A stretch of DNA of 64,000 bases from assembly GCF_011405515.1 (NCBI RefSeq), contig NZ_AP022671.1, positions 2,046,001 through 2,110,000 of the forward strand, given 5' to 3'. The notes beneath the pieces were generated by a model. It did no database searches, had not been told where the DNA came from, and saw only the letters and a program-made list of their open reading frames with translations. How positions within the stretch are numbered: position 1 is the first letter of the stretch; each line of letters opens with the position of its first letter. Below, piece by piece: positions 17,096-25,850 of this stretch. The stretch is from Nitrospira sp. KM1 (GTDB taxonomy: Bacteria; Nitrospirota; Nitrospiria; Nitrospirales; Nitrospiraceae). The translations under genes were made by a program, and so were the position numbers.

Positions 17096-18832
17096 CTACC
17101 GTTTTAGATTGACCAATTCCTGAAGGATCTCATCGGAGGTGGTGATGACACGCGAGTTGGCCTGAAATCCACGCTGTGCCGCAATCATGTCGATAAAACT
17201 CTCACCGAGATCGACATTCGACAGCTCCAGTGAATTGGACAGCACACGCCCCAACCCCGCGCTATCCGGCGTTCCGGTCACAGGCTGCCCCGAATTGCCC
17301 GATTGAGCGAAGGTGTTCTTCCCCGTCCTGGTCAGTCCGATCGGGTCCGGGAATCTTGCCAGCACGACCTGTGCCAGCGCCCGCAATTGGCCGTTCGAAA
17401 ACCGTCCGTTGATGACACCATTGCTGTCGACGGAAAACGCCTGGAGGGCGCCGGCGGCGTATCCATCTTGCGTCTGTTGAACCAGAGCCGAATTCGAACC
17501 GAACTGCGTCGTGCCATCCAACCCCGTCCCGCCATCGGTCGTGACGCTGGTTCCGAAGTTCATGACGATCGGCTGATCCGCCGTCGCCCCGTTGAAATCG
17601 ATGACCAACTGTCCGGGGACGGTTCCCGCCGTGCCGGCCGCGGTTCCCGTATCGTAACGGGTCACGACGCTCTCGCGATCGAGCGTCCCGTCGGTGGCGA
17701 AGGTCAGCGTGCCGGATCCGACCCGGACGATCCCGAGCGACGTATCGATATTGCTGGCGTCATAGTTCGCGGTCACCACATCCGACGTCGATGCCACGAC
17801 GTTATAGTTCCAGGTGTTGTCTCCGAGTTTGGTGAAATAGGTAGTCAGCAGATGGCTGTTTCCCAGAGAGTCGAACGTCGTAATCGAGGTGGCGAAATCC
17901 GATGTCGCGGTGGGATTCCCGATCAGAAAATCGGTGCCGGCGGTGGCGGTGCCGGTTGTCATCGTCAGGTTTGCGGCCAAGGTATCGCCTCCGTTCGCCG
18001 TGACGAGCACGGCGCCGGTCCCCGAGGCCAGATTGTTCGTGGTGCCCGTCAAGCCGGACCTGAAGCTGAAGACGTTTGCAGGATTCACCGAAGCCGTGAA
18101 TCCGGTGTAGGCGGCGGCTTTGAAGGGATCGTTCGGCACCAAGGCCCGGACGGCGTTCTGGATCGCATTCGCCAGCGGCGCTCCCGTCAAGCCGTTGGCG
18201 ACTGTGATCGTCCGCACGCCGTCGCCGTTCAGATTGATATTGAACGAATTGTTGCCGCCGGCCGATGTCGTGGTGGATGCGCCGGATCCGACGATATTTC
18301 CAGTCACGCCGGTCGGACTCGTAGCAGAATTGAGATTCGCGGCTACGAAAGCCGTGGCCGTGGCCTGCGGCGAGGCCGTTGTGGTCGGCAGAGAGATATC
18401 TCCGATGGTTCCGGTGATCGTCCCCGAGGTATCCGCGAGAAACCCTTGCAATTTGAAGCCGGTCGGGTCGACCACATTGTTGTTCTTGTCCAGCCTGAAC
18501 AACCCAGCGCGCGAATAGAATGTGCCGCCTTGGGAGTCCTCTACGACGAAGAAGCCGTTTCCATCGATGGCGATGTCCAGAACGTTCGACGATGTGGCGA
18601 GGGATCCTTGGGAGAAATTCCCCTGAACGGACGTCAACGCCACGCCGATGCCCGTTTGGATGGCACCGGACCCTCCGGAAATCGACGAGCTGATCAGGTC
18701 CGCGAACGATGCCTTACTGCTCTTGAACCCGACCGTACTCAGATTCGCGATGTTGTTTCCGATGACGGACAGCGCCGTTCCGTTGGCATTCAATCCGCTG
18801 ACACCCGCAAACAGCGACGACAAGATTCCCAT
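17096..18832 (-). CDS. flgE: FlgE flagellar hook protein
   Basis: FlgE polymerises into the flexible hook. The 578-residue product has the rod/hook N-terminal motif GNNIANLSTVGFKSSKASFA, a long variable middle rich in Thr, Gly and Ala, and the C-terminal SNSLELSNVDLGESFIDMIA followed by AQRGFQANSRVITTSDE. It is longer than the enterobacterial hook protein because the exposed domains are enlarged, which is common outside Proteobacteria. It is preceded by flgD and fliK and followed by a hairpin. Confidence 0.96.
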   Translation of the reverse strand: MGILSSLFAGVSGLNANGTALSVIGNNIANLSTVGFKSSKASFADLISSSISGGSGAIQTGIGVALTSVQGNFSQGSLATSSNVLDIAIDGNGFFVVEDSQGGTFYSRAGLFRLDKNNNVVDPTGFKLQGFLADTSGTITGTIGDISLPTTTASPQATATAFVAANLNSATSPTGVTGNIVGSGASTTTSAGGNNSFNINLNGDGVRTITVANGLTGAPLANAIQNAVRALVPNDPFKAAAYTGFTASVNPANVFSFRSGLTGTTNNLASGTGAVLVTANGGDTLAANLTMTTGTATAGTDFLIGNPTATSDFATSITTFDSLGNSHLLTTYFTKLGDNTWNYNVVASTSDVVTANYDASNIDTSLGIVRVGSGTLTFATDGTLDRESVVTRYDTGTAAGTAGTVPGQLVIDFNGATADQPIVMNFGTSVTTDGGTGLDGTTQFGSNSALVQQTQDGYAAGALQAFSVDSNGVINGRFSNGQLRALAQVVLARFPDPIGLTRTGKNTFAQSGNSGQPVTGTPDSAGLGRVLSNSLELSNVDLGESFIDMIAAQRGFQANSRVITTSDEILQELVNLKR

Positions 18833-18889
18833 GATGACGTCCTCCTTGGTTCTCTAGACCGCCTCGATGAACTTCGACGTTCCGCATTC

Positions 18890-19558
18890 TCAATGAATTT
18901 TGACGATCGTCGCCGGATCGAACGCGTAGTCGCCGGCCAGTAGGGACGCCGGCTTGTCGCCGTTCGGTTGCACTCCGGTCACCGTCACCAGCGACGTGGT
19001 TGTGGCGTCCACCGTAACGCCTTTCCGATCTACCGCGGTGATCGAATACTGATATGCGCCGGGTTTCGCTTTCACCCCGTTGTTATCGTAGCCATCCCAT
19101 TGTCCCTGTTGAGCACCGGCTCCTTGGGTGCCGAGTTTGAGCACCCGGACGGGCTGTTTGGCAGCGTCCAGGATTGTCACCTGCACATCGGCCGCCTGAC
19201 CGGCGAGCGAGTAGTCAAATGTGGCCGACCCCGATTCCAATTGAATCGCCGATCCCGAAATGCTGACCTGGCGGCCGATCAGGGGCAGCAGCGAATACTG
19301 CTGGTTGGTCGTCTGCGCAGAGATGAGCTGTTGAAGGAGCGTCACCTGCTGTGTGCTCTGCTGGAGTTGGCTGAACTGTGCCAGCTGAGCGACAAATTCC
19401 TGATTGTCCATGGGCTTGAGCGGATCCTGGTTCTTGAGTTGGGTCACAAGGAGGTTCAGGAAATCGTTCTGACCCAACTGCTGATTGGCTGCCACCGACT
19501 GCACGGTGCCTGTGGAAGCGGCCAGTGATGTGGTGTCAACTCCGGATGTCGTACTCAT
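18890..19558 (-). CDS. flgD: FlgD hook-capping protein
   Basis: FlgD forms the temporary cap under which hook subunits assemble. The 222-residue product begins with a Ser/Thr-rich stretch and then LGQNDFLNLLVTQLKNQDPL-KPMDNQEFVAQLAQFSQLQQ, the diagnostic FlgD segment. The C-terminal half holds the Ig/FLgD-Tudor-like domain with YDNNGVKAKPGAYQYSITAV. Standard length, 57 bases upstream of flgE. Confidence 0.95.
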   Translation of the reverse strand: MSTTSGVDTTSLAASTGTVQSVAANQQLGQNDFLNLLVTQLKNQDPLKPMDNQEFVAQLAQFSQLQQSTQQVTLLQQLISAQTTNQQYSLLPLIGRQVSISGSAIQLESGSATFDYSLAGQAADVQVTILDAAKQPVRVLKLGTQGAGAQQGQWDGYDNNGVKAKPGAYQYSITAVDRKGVTVDATTTSLVTVTGVQPNGDKPASLLAGDYAFDPATIVKIH

Positions 19559-19579
19559 GGCATTCCTCTTTCAGTAGGA

Positions 19580-21109
19580 TCAGGCAAATATGCTCAGCGC
19601 CGTTTGCCTCAGTTGTTGCCGGAGCGGTGTCTCCGCCTGCTGCCGATCTTGCTGTGACTGCCCTCGCTGTTGCTGGCCCCGGTCATCATAGGCATGCGAG
19701 AACCAGTCTTGCCCCCCTGCCTGATGATGGTTCTGCCGGTCAACCTGCACGCGCATCTGCCCGAGTTCCAACCCGACTGAAGAGAGCTGGGAGCCGAGTT
19801 GATCCTGGCGGCTGGCCAGCATCTGACCCAGATCACCGCGCTCCGTGGTGAGATGGGCGTGCACCGTTTGGTCCGCCAGGACGACACGGACTCGGAGTTG
19901 CCCAAGGTCCGTCTGCGGGAGGTCAAGTACGACGGATTGAGCGGAGGAACCGTGAACCGACCCGGCATCCGGAGAAACTCCCGATGGCTGCGATGATGCG
20001 AGTTGAGCCTGCGGGCTCGGAGCAGGAGGCGATGGAACGGCGCCGGCTCCCGGAACTCCATGTTGCGCCGCAGGTGTAAGTTGAATACCGAACGGCTCGT
20101 CCGTCCGGCTCGACGCAAACGAAGGCAATTCCTGCTTTGAATGGAACGCCGTCTCGCCATCTTGAGTTCCAGCTCCAGTGTCGTCTTGAGGCGAAGCATT
20201 CCTCATCGAAGCGGCGATGTCCGGTGACTCGGCGGCCTTCGGAGTGATCTCGGCTGTCCCCGTCAAATCCTTGGATTCCTTGCCGGTCGCCGGCTGCTTT
20301 TCAGACATCAACGAGGCCGTCACAGAGTCCGCGGTGTTATGAGCATCCGCCAGCGGCGTGCTTGCCTCGTGCGAAGGCACGACATCCGCCGTCTGTGTCG
20401 GCATCGCCGCCCCGCTTTCCGGAGACGCCGGTTGTTGTAGGTTCGGAACGTTCACCGTCGAGCTTGTGCCAACGCCCGTGCCGCCCGTCTTGGGCTGCTC
20501 CTGACCAATGACCAGCATCGCATCGCGAGTGGATTGTGCGGTCTCGCCGTCCTTGCTTCCGGCCGATGATGCGGCTGATTGTTCCTTTGCGCGTCCCGAT
20601 GGGACATCCTGAGGCACTGAACCATCAGCCGTGACGGACAGCATGGCGGCCTGTTCGTTCGCTTCCTGGACACCCTGTTGATGTAACGCTTCGCTGTCAG
20701 GATCCTGTAGCATGGGAAGTGCGCCCTCCTGACGGCTCTCCGGGGCACCAGCCGCATCGATTTGAACCTCACCCTGTCGGGTTTTTGGCTGATTCCCTGT
20801 TGTTCCCGCTTGTTGGTTCTGCGAAGAATCCCCTAGGATCGCTCCGGCCAAACTCAGCGCAAGTGCCATGGCCTCGGGAACGACATCGTTGACGGAGTCT
20901 TCGGACGTATCGGCGGCCGTTGGAGTAGATAAGGCGGACTCCGAGGTCTCGGCTGTACTCGCCGTTTCAAGCACGGACAGAAATCCCGACCCGGCTTGGT
21001 CCCCGGACAATCCCCCGCGTCCGGATGAAGCGGTGGGAGGTGCTGTTCCTCCGTCCGCGGTGCCTTTGGCCGATTGTGGAAGAACCGTCGGAACCTGCAT
21101 ATCATGCAT
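19580..21109 (-). CDS. fliK: FliK hook-length control protein
   Basis: FliK is the secreted ruler that ends hook growth by acting on FlhB. The product (about 509 residues from ATG 21109) is a long Pro/Ser/Gln/Thr-rich, low-complexity ruler region followed by a C-terminal domain with LDLPQTDLGQLRVRVVLADQ, LTTERGDLGQMLASRQDQLG and VGLELGQMRVQVD, the FliK core. The exact start is uncertain: ATG 21100 and a longer ORF to 21247 are possible. It lies just before flgD. Confidence 0.9.
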   Translation of the reverse strand: MHDMQVPTVLPQSAKGTADGGTAPPTASSGRGGLSGDQAGSGFLSVLETASTAETSESALSTPTAADTSEDSVNDVVPEAMALALSLAGAILGDSSQNQQAGTTGNQPKTRQGEVQIDAAGAPESRQEGALPMLQDPDSEALHQQGVQEANEQAAMLSVTADGSVPQDVPSGRAKEQSAASSAGSKDGETAQSTRDAMLVIGQEQPKTGGTGVGTSSTVNVPNLQQPASPESGAAMPTQTADVVPSHEASTPLADAHNTADSVTASLMSEKQPATGKESKDLTGTAEITPKAAESPDIAASMRNASPQDDTGAGTQDGETAFHSKQELPSFASSRTDEPFGIQLTPAAQHGVPGAGAVPSPPAPSPQAQLASSQPSGVSPDAGSVHGSSAQSVVLDLPQTDLGQLRVRVVLADQTVHAHLTTERGDLGQMLASRQDQLGSQLSSVGLELGQMRVQVDRQNHHQAGGQDWFSHAYDDRGQQQRGQSQQDRQQAETPLRQQLRQTALSIFA

Positions 21110-21151
21110 CCGATCGTTCAGTGCGTAAAACGACTCGCCCGCCGCTTCATA

Positions 21152-21167
21152 TTCAAAGCATGTGCCA
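21152..21167 (-). promoter_or_regulatory. Possible sigma-54-like promoter upstream of fliK
   Basis: The minus strand reads TGGCAC-ATGCT-TTGAA. The -24 element is perfect and the spacer is five bases, but the -12 element has A in place of the nearly invariant C. Transcription would start near 21141, about 30 bases before the chosen fliK start. A second GCGTGGCACA lies at about 21231-21240 without a matching -12 element. The call is tentative. Confidence 0.3.
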
Positions 21168-21294
21168 CGCGCACAAGTGAATCGGGATACAAGAGTTGAC
21201 GCGTGATTGAGTAGTGAGAAAGAGCGGATCTGTGCCACGCTCGGCAAAAGCTTCTCTTGGCAGGGGGAAATTTCTACCGAGCGGTGAGGTCAGA

Positions 21295-22071
21295 TCAGGG
21301 AGTCGTAAGCAGTTTCTCCGTCAGGCGGGCTGCCCGCTCCGGTCTGACAGCCGCGAGAATGGAGCCGGCGGTCTTGCCTTTCAAGAGTCTGAGGAGTTCG
21401 ATCGCCTTCCGGTCCGGCATTTTTTCCAATCGTGCAGCCGCGTCTTCGGCGCCCATCGTTTCAAACATCTTGGCCAGTTGTGCCTGATGTTGATTGCGTG
21501 TTTCTGCAGCCTGCTGCTCTTTTTTGACTTGTTGGTCCGCAACAGTCTTTTCGACTTTGTCCTTGACGTCCTTCTTTCGCTTATCAGCCGCCTCGATTTT
21601 TGTCAGAATTCGTTCGAGTTCGGACTTCAGCATGAGTAGGCGTTCCTCCGCCTGTTTGACGCTCTCCTCCCGTTTGTCGAGGTCCTGTTTGCGGAGATCC
21701 AGCATAGCCAAGACCTCGCGTGGGGCATCCAACGCGGCTCCTGGCGCCTGCGAAGACTCATCTCCTTTCGACATCACTGTCCCAGACGCGTCCGTCGCCC
21801 GGACTCGCTCCGGGGGCGGAGCCAGCGGATCAACCTCAGCGGGTTTCGCGCGTCTTGCCTGCGCCGGGGCCGAAGGCAGGGCAGGCGGAGTCAGCGACGA
21901 GGGGACCGAGGGACCGGTGTTCGAAGAAGCCTGGACAAGATATTCAATTCCCCACGAGGAAAGGACGGCCATGGAGACCAGGCTACCCACAACGATCGGC
22001 CGGATGGAGGCAAACAATGCAGGGCGCGGTGCCGCCGCTTGACGGTTCAGATGTCGGTCCGCCGTTCTCAT
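21295..22071 (-). CDS. MotE-like flagellar protein with MgtE-N-type domain
   Basis: MotE-type proteins are single-pass membrane proteins encoded among flagellar genes that help the stator protein MotC or related parts fold. The 258-residue product has a membrane helix (about 25-47), a Pro-rich linker, a coiled coil (about 115-190, rich in Lys, Glu and Arg) and a C-terminal MgtE-N-like domain, LAKMFETMGAEDAAARLEKM then DRKAIELLRLLKGKTAGSIL. It overlaps fliJ by four bases. The biochemical role here is inferred from the family only. Confidence 0.75.
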   Translation of the reverse strand: MRTADRHLNRQAAAPRPALFASIRPIVVGSLVSMAVLSSWGIEYLVQASSNTGPSVPSSLTPPALPSAPAQARRAKPAEVDPLAPPPERVRATDASGTVMSKGDESSQAPGAALDAPREVLAMLDLRKQDLDKREESVKQAEERLLMLKSELERILTKIEAADKRKKDVKDKVEKTVADQQVKKEQQAAETRNQHQAQLAKMFETMGAEDAAARLEKMPDRKAIELLRLLKGKTAGSILAAVRPERAARLTEKLLTTP

Positions 22072-22505
22072 GCGACATCCTTTCTCTGGTGATGTTGACG
22101 GCCGGCGACTTCGTCCATTGCCTGCTGAGCCCTGCGATCAGCCTGGCGGGCTAATTCCACCGCCTCACGCTCTTCAAGCAATTCGACTTTCTTTCGCTCG
22201 CGCGAGGCATCCAGCAGCTCGCCGCGCTTTTGCCGCAACGCCTCATGAATCAACGCTTCACGCTCTCTCGTACGACAGATCGCCGAGGCCAGTGCATCCA
22301 TCGACGCCACGTGATCGCAGGCCTCGGCGTGCGTCATGCCCTGGCGGGCTCTGGCGAGAAAGTCTTGTGCCTGCCGCTCTTCATCCGCTTCCAGACGGGT
22401 CCGAACAGCCTGTACCGCTTCCAGCGACTTGACCAGCTCCGCGCATTCGAACTGGATGCGGTCTTCCATTTGCGCGCGGTAGGTCTTGATGATGCCGAGA
22501 TTCAT
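22068..22505 (-). CDS. fliJ: FliJ flagellar export protein
   Basis: FliJ is the coiled-coil stalk subunit that sits in the FliI ATPase ring and escorts chaperones. The 145-residue product is nearly all helical coiled coil, with high Glu, Arg, Ala and Gln content and no other domain, which is the family's character. It overlaps fliI upstream and the motE-like gene downstream by four bases each (ATGA-type junctions). Confidence 0.88.
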   Translation of the reverse strand: MNLGIIKTYRAQMEDRIQFECAELVKSLEAVQAVRTRLEADEERQAQDFLARARQGMTHAEACDHVASMDALASAICRTREREALIHEALRQKRGELLDASRERKKVELLEEREAVELARQADRRAQQAMDEVAGRQHHQRKDVA

Positions 22506-23815
22506 CGTGTGGCCTGCTCCAATTTCATGAGGGCATCGACCGATCCGGTCCAGTCGGAGGGCATGCCGGCGTCCTGGCGGAGAAACTCGTTCACCGCCTC
22601 GGACGCCGCCACCGCCTGATCGAGCCGCTTGTTTGCCCCAGGCTTGTACGCACCTAGGGTAATCAAATCCTCCGACCGTCTGTAGATGGCCGTCAATTCG
22701 ACAATGCGCCGCGCTGCAGCATACTGCTCGGCAGGTATGATGTCGCGCATGACCCGGCTGGCGCTGCCGAGTATGTCGATCGCGGGGAAATGATTGCGCG
22801 CAGCCAAATCACGTGACAGAACGATGTGGCCGTCTAAAATGGATCGCGCGCTCTCCGCGATCGGATCGGACAGTTCGTCTCCATCGACCAATACGGTGTA
22901 CAGGCCCGTGATCGATCCCGTTCCACGGCCCGTTCCGACTCGTTCGAGGAGTTTGGGCAAGAGAGCGAATACCGACGGCGTATAGCCTTTGGTCGTGGGC
23001 GGCTCTCCCGTTGCCAGTCCGATTTCCCGCTGGCCATAGGCCAGACGCGTCAGCGAATCCATCATCAGCAAGACTTGTTTGCCGCAATCCCTGAAATATT
23101 CTGAAATCGTCGTGGCCAACAACGCCCCCCTGATCCGGACAAGTGGAGGTTGATCGGACGTGGCCACTACGACGATCGACCGTGCCAGCGCCTGAGGCGT
23201 CAGATCTCGCTCCAGGAATTCCTTCACCTCCCGACCTCGTTCTCCGATGAGGGCGATCACGTTGACGTCCGCGGTCGTGTACCGTCCGATCATTCCCAGG
23301 AGCACGCTCTTGCCCACCCCCGAGGTCGCGAAGATGCCCATGCGCTGGCCGATCCCGCATGTGAGCAGTCCGTTGATGGCGCGCACGCCGAGATCGAGCG
23401 GCTGCACAATTCTGGAGCGTTGAAGAGGATCGGGGGGCATGGCGTGCAGCGGATAGGTCTGGTCGCCGGCGATTGGTCCGCGGCCGTCGATCGGTTCGCC
23501 CAGCCCGTTCAGGATCCGGCCAAGCAGTTGCGGCCCGACCGGCACTTCTCCCGGATGCCCTTTCATGATGAGGCGGCTGTCGGGACCGATTCCCCGGGTG
23601 TCCCCGAGCGGCATCAGGAGAATGCGATCTCCGCGGAATCCAACCACTTCCGCAGGGACCGACGCCAGTCCGTTCTCGCGGGTGATTTCGCACATTTCTC
23701 CTATGGACGTGACGGGCCCATAGCCTTCGATCACGATGCCGACGGCCTGTGCCACCCGGCCGTGTATGGCCAGTGTGTCGGTCCGTTCCAATGCTTCAGC
23801 CGCGTTCACGTGCAC
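22502..23815 (-). CDS. fliI: FliI flagellum-specific export ATPase
   Basis: FliI is the hexameric ATPase that powers unfolding and entry of export substrates. The product (about 437 residues) has the Walker A segment GIFATSGVGKSVLLGMIGRY, Walker B VLLMMDSLTRLAYGQREIGL and the F1-type signature ALLPKLLERVGTG. GTG codons at 23815 or 23809 are the likely starts, since GCGAGAGGTG lies there; the longer ORF to 23869 lacks support. The start lies inside the end of the receiver-FliH gene by about 20 bases. Confidence 0.95.
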   Translation of the reverse strand: MHVNAAEALERTDTLAIHGRVAQAVGIVIEGYGPVTSIGEMCEITRENGLASVPAEVVGFRGDRILLMPLGDTRGIGPDSRLIMKGHPGEVPVGPQLLGRILNGLGEPIDGRGPIAGDQTYPLHAMPPDPLQRSRIVQPLDLGVRAINGLLTCGIGQRMGIFATSGVGKSVLLGMIGRYTTADVNVIALIGERGREVKEFLERDLTPQALARSIVVVATSDQPPLVRIRGALLATTISEYFRDCGKQVLLMMDSLTRLAYGQREIGLATGEPPTTKGYTPSVFALLPKLLERVGTGRGTGSITGLYTVLVDGDELSDPIAESARSILDGHIVLSRDLAARNHFPAIDILGSASRVMRDIIPAEQYAAARRIVELTAIYRRSEDLITLGAYKPGANKRLDQAVAASEAVNEFLRQDAGMPSDWTGSVDALMKLEQATR

Positions 23816-24851
23816 CTCTCGCTTGTATGGCGTCACCCAGCCGTTTGAGTTGCATATCCAGCGTGGCATCGATCAAACGATTGGCCGTGTGCAGCACACA
23901 TCCGCCCGGGGCAATACGCGGATCCGACGCGCAGATGATCGTGACCGGACGGTCACGTTCGCCGGTCAAATGTGGCTTGGCCGCTTCGACGGTCGGCAGG
24001 TCCGTCGGGTGCACGGTGATCTGGACGACCGCACTGCCGGCGACATGCACCAACGCCGCCCGAACCTGTTCAAGAACCAGTTCTCTCGTCGTTTCCCCCG
24101 CCTGACGCACGATCTTGGTGGCGATGCTGAACGCGAGGGAGGCCACCTCCTGTTCGGCTGATTGCTGAACCCTGCGGCAGAGATCCTCGAGTGTGCGTGT
24201 CACCGATGTCAGCACAATGCGCTCCTGTTCGCGCGTCGAGTCTTGGGCCTGAGTCACGCGACGTTCACCCTCACGCAGACCACGTTCGTAATCGGTGAGC
24301 CCGTCCGGCCCCTCGATACGTCCGCCGTTACCGAAATCCGCAAGAGCGAGATGTTGGAAACGGATGGTCCCGCTCCGGACCAGCTCGTGCTTCAGCACGG
24401 CGTTCTCCTGTCTCAGCCGTCTGAGATCCGCAAGCCGCTTGACCGTCAGAGCGACCACATCGGCTTGAAACGGTTTCGTCAAAAAATCCGCCGCACCTGC
24501 TTTCATGGCCTCGACGGCGACATCCACACTCCCGTATCCGGTCATCGTGACGGCCGTCAATTTGGGATCCGATTGGAAGGCCTGTTTCATCAGACTGATG
24601 CCGTCCGTATCGGGAAGTTTGATATCCGTGATCAACAGGTCGACAGGAGAATTCTGCAGCATGGTAAGCGCTTCCGCGCCGGATGCGGCCTGCGTCATGG
24701 AATATCCGTGCTGTTCGAGAATCCTCATGAGCAGACCTCGTATGGAAACTTCATCATCCACGACCAAGATCGTACGCAGCGCGCCGTCCGGCGAGGTCCC
24801 TCGGCCGATGGTTGACGACGAGGCACCGAGATCCTCAGCCACGGACCTCAC
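23796..24851 (-). CDS. fliH: Receiver domain fused to FliH export regulator
   Basis: FliH tethers and inhibits the FliI ATPase and links it to the C ring. Here the 351-residue product carries a complete CheY/NtrC-type receiver at about residues 25-145 ahead of a FliH C-terminal domain at about 195-345 (AEQEVASLAFSIATKIVRQA, with VEAAKPHLTGERDR and DPRIAPGGCVLHT). The receiver keeps the acidic pair D32-D33, acceptor D76, T104 and K126. The linker is coiled coil (LRRLRQENAVLK). The start is a GTG at 24851 overlapping the fliG stop (GTGA) with GGGAGAGGA upstream. It is a single ORF with no frameshift. Confidence 0.88.
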   Translation of the reverse strand: MRSVAEDLGASSSTIGRGTSPDGALRTILVVDDEVSIRGLLMRILEQHGYSMTQAASGAEALTMLQNSPVDLLITDIKLPDTDGISLMKQAFQSDPKLTAVTMTGYGSVDVAVEAMKAGAADFLTKPFQADVVALTVKRLADLRRLRQENAVLKHELVRSGTIRFQHLALADFGNGGRIEGPDGLTDYERGLREGERRVTQAQDSTREQERIVLTSVTRTLEDLCRRVQQSAEQEVASLAFSIATKIVRQAGETTRELVLEQVRAALVHVAGSAVVQITVHPTDLPTVEAAKPHLTGERDRPVTIICASDPRIAPGGCVLHTANRLIDATLDMQLKRLGDAIQARGARERG

Positions 24852-25840
24852 ACCAATTCCTCTCCCGCACCGCTCACCGCGATGCGTCCCTCCTCCTCGA
24901 GTTTCCGGCATACCTTCAGGATGTTTTGCTGCGCCTTTTCAACATCGCTGACCTTGACAGGACCGCGCGCCTCCATGTCCTCCTTCAACATCTCTGCGGC
25001 TCGACTGGACATGTTCTTGAAGAACTTCTCTTTGACTTCCTGACCCGCGCCGCGCAGCGCAAGGGGCAGATCGTCCTTGCTCACTTCCTTCATCAGTTCC
25101 TGCATGCCGCGATCGTCCAGTTTGATGAGATCGTCGAAGACGAACATCAGAGCCCTGATGCTGTCGGCGAGTCCCTGATTTCGCTCGGCAATCTTGGTCA
25201 TGATGCCGCCCTCGGTGGTTTTGTCCAACCGTGTCAGAATATTCGCGATGACCTCGGTGCCGCCCACACTGGTGGCTTGTGCGCCCGTGTTGGCCAGCAG
25301 AGTGTGCTGGAGCGATTGGCTCAGTGCCTCCAACACATCGGGTTGCACTTCCTCCATGGTCGCCAACCGCATGGCGGTATCGGCCCTCAGCCCTTCGGGA
25401 AGCCCGGCCAGGACCTGGCTGGCTTGCTCGATGTCCAGATGGGCGAGAATGACGGCGACGGTCTGCGGATGCTCGACCTTGAGCATCTGTCCCAACGCCT
25501 TGGCGTCGATCCATTTGAGCGCCTCGATGCCCGGATAGGTTTTCGTGTTGATCGTTTCGAGCATCCGCGCCGCCTTCTCCGGCCCGAGCGCCTTCACGAG
25601 GATCGCCTTGATGTATTCCTTCCCTTCGAATTGCACCTCACCGCTCTCGCTCGCGTGTTCGAATTCCTGCATCACGAGGTCTTCCTCTTCCTTCGTGATA
25701 TTCGCGGTATCCTTCATATAGCCGCCGAGCTTCCGGATCTCCTTCGGCCCCAATGACTTCATGACCTGGGCGGCGGCATCCTCGCCGATCGCGCGCAACA
25801 GGATCGCCGCCTTTTGTTCGCCCGTCAGTTCTTTCGTCAC
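24848..25840 (-). CDS. fliG: FliG flagellar switch protein
   Basis: FliG is the rotor protein that contacts the stator and sets torque direction. The 330-residue product has the three FliG domains, with LTGEQKAAILLRAIGEDAAA at the start, the middle EHPQTVAVILAHLDIEQASQ, and the C-terminal torque helix IRALMFVFDDLIKLDDRGMQ. Full length. It lies ten bases after fliF and overlaps the receiver-FliH gene by four bases. Confidence 0.97.
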   Translation of the reverse strand: MTKELTGEQKAAILLRAIGEDAAAQVMKSLGPKEIRKLGGYMKDTANITKEEEDLVMQEFEHASESGEVQFEGKEYIKAILVKALGPEKAARMLETINTKTYPGIEALKWIDAKALGQMLKVEHPQTVAVILAHLDIEQASQVLAGLPEGLRADTAMRLATMEEVQPDVLEALSQSLQHTLLANTGAQATSVGGTEVIANILTRLDKTTEGGIMTKIAERNQGLADSIRALMFVFDDLIKLDDRGMQELMKEVSKDDLPLALRGAGQEVKEKFFKNMSSRAAEMLKEDMEARGPVKVSDVEKAQQNILKVCRKLEEEGRIAVSGAGEELV

Positions 25841-25850
25841 TCCGTCCCCT

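Noticed and set aside
17303-18943. A 546-codon plus-strand ORF antisense to flgE
   Set aside because: It is a frame shadow of a well-supported gene, rich in Arg, Gly and Asp with no domain motifs, and has no ribosome binding site.
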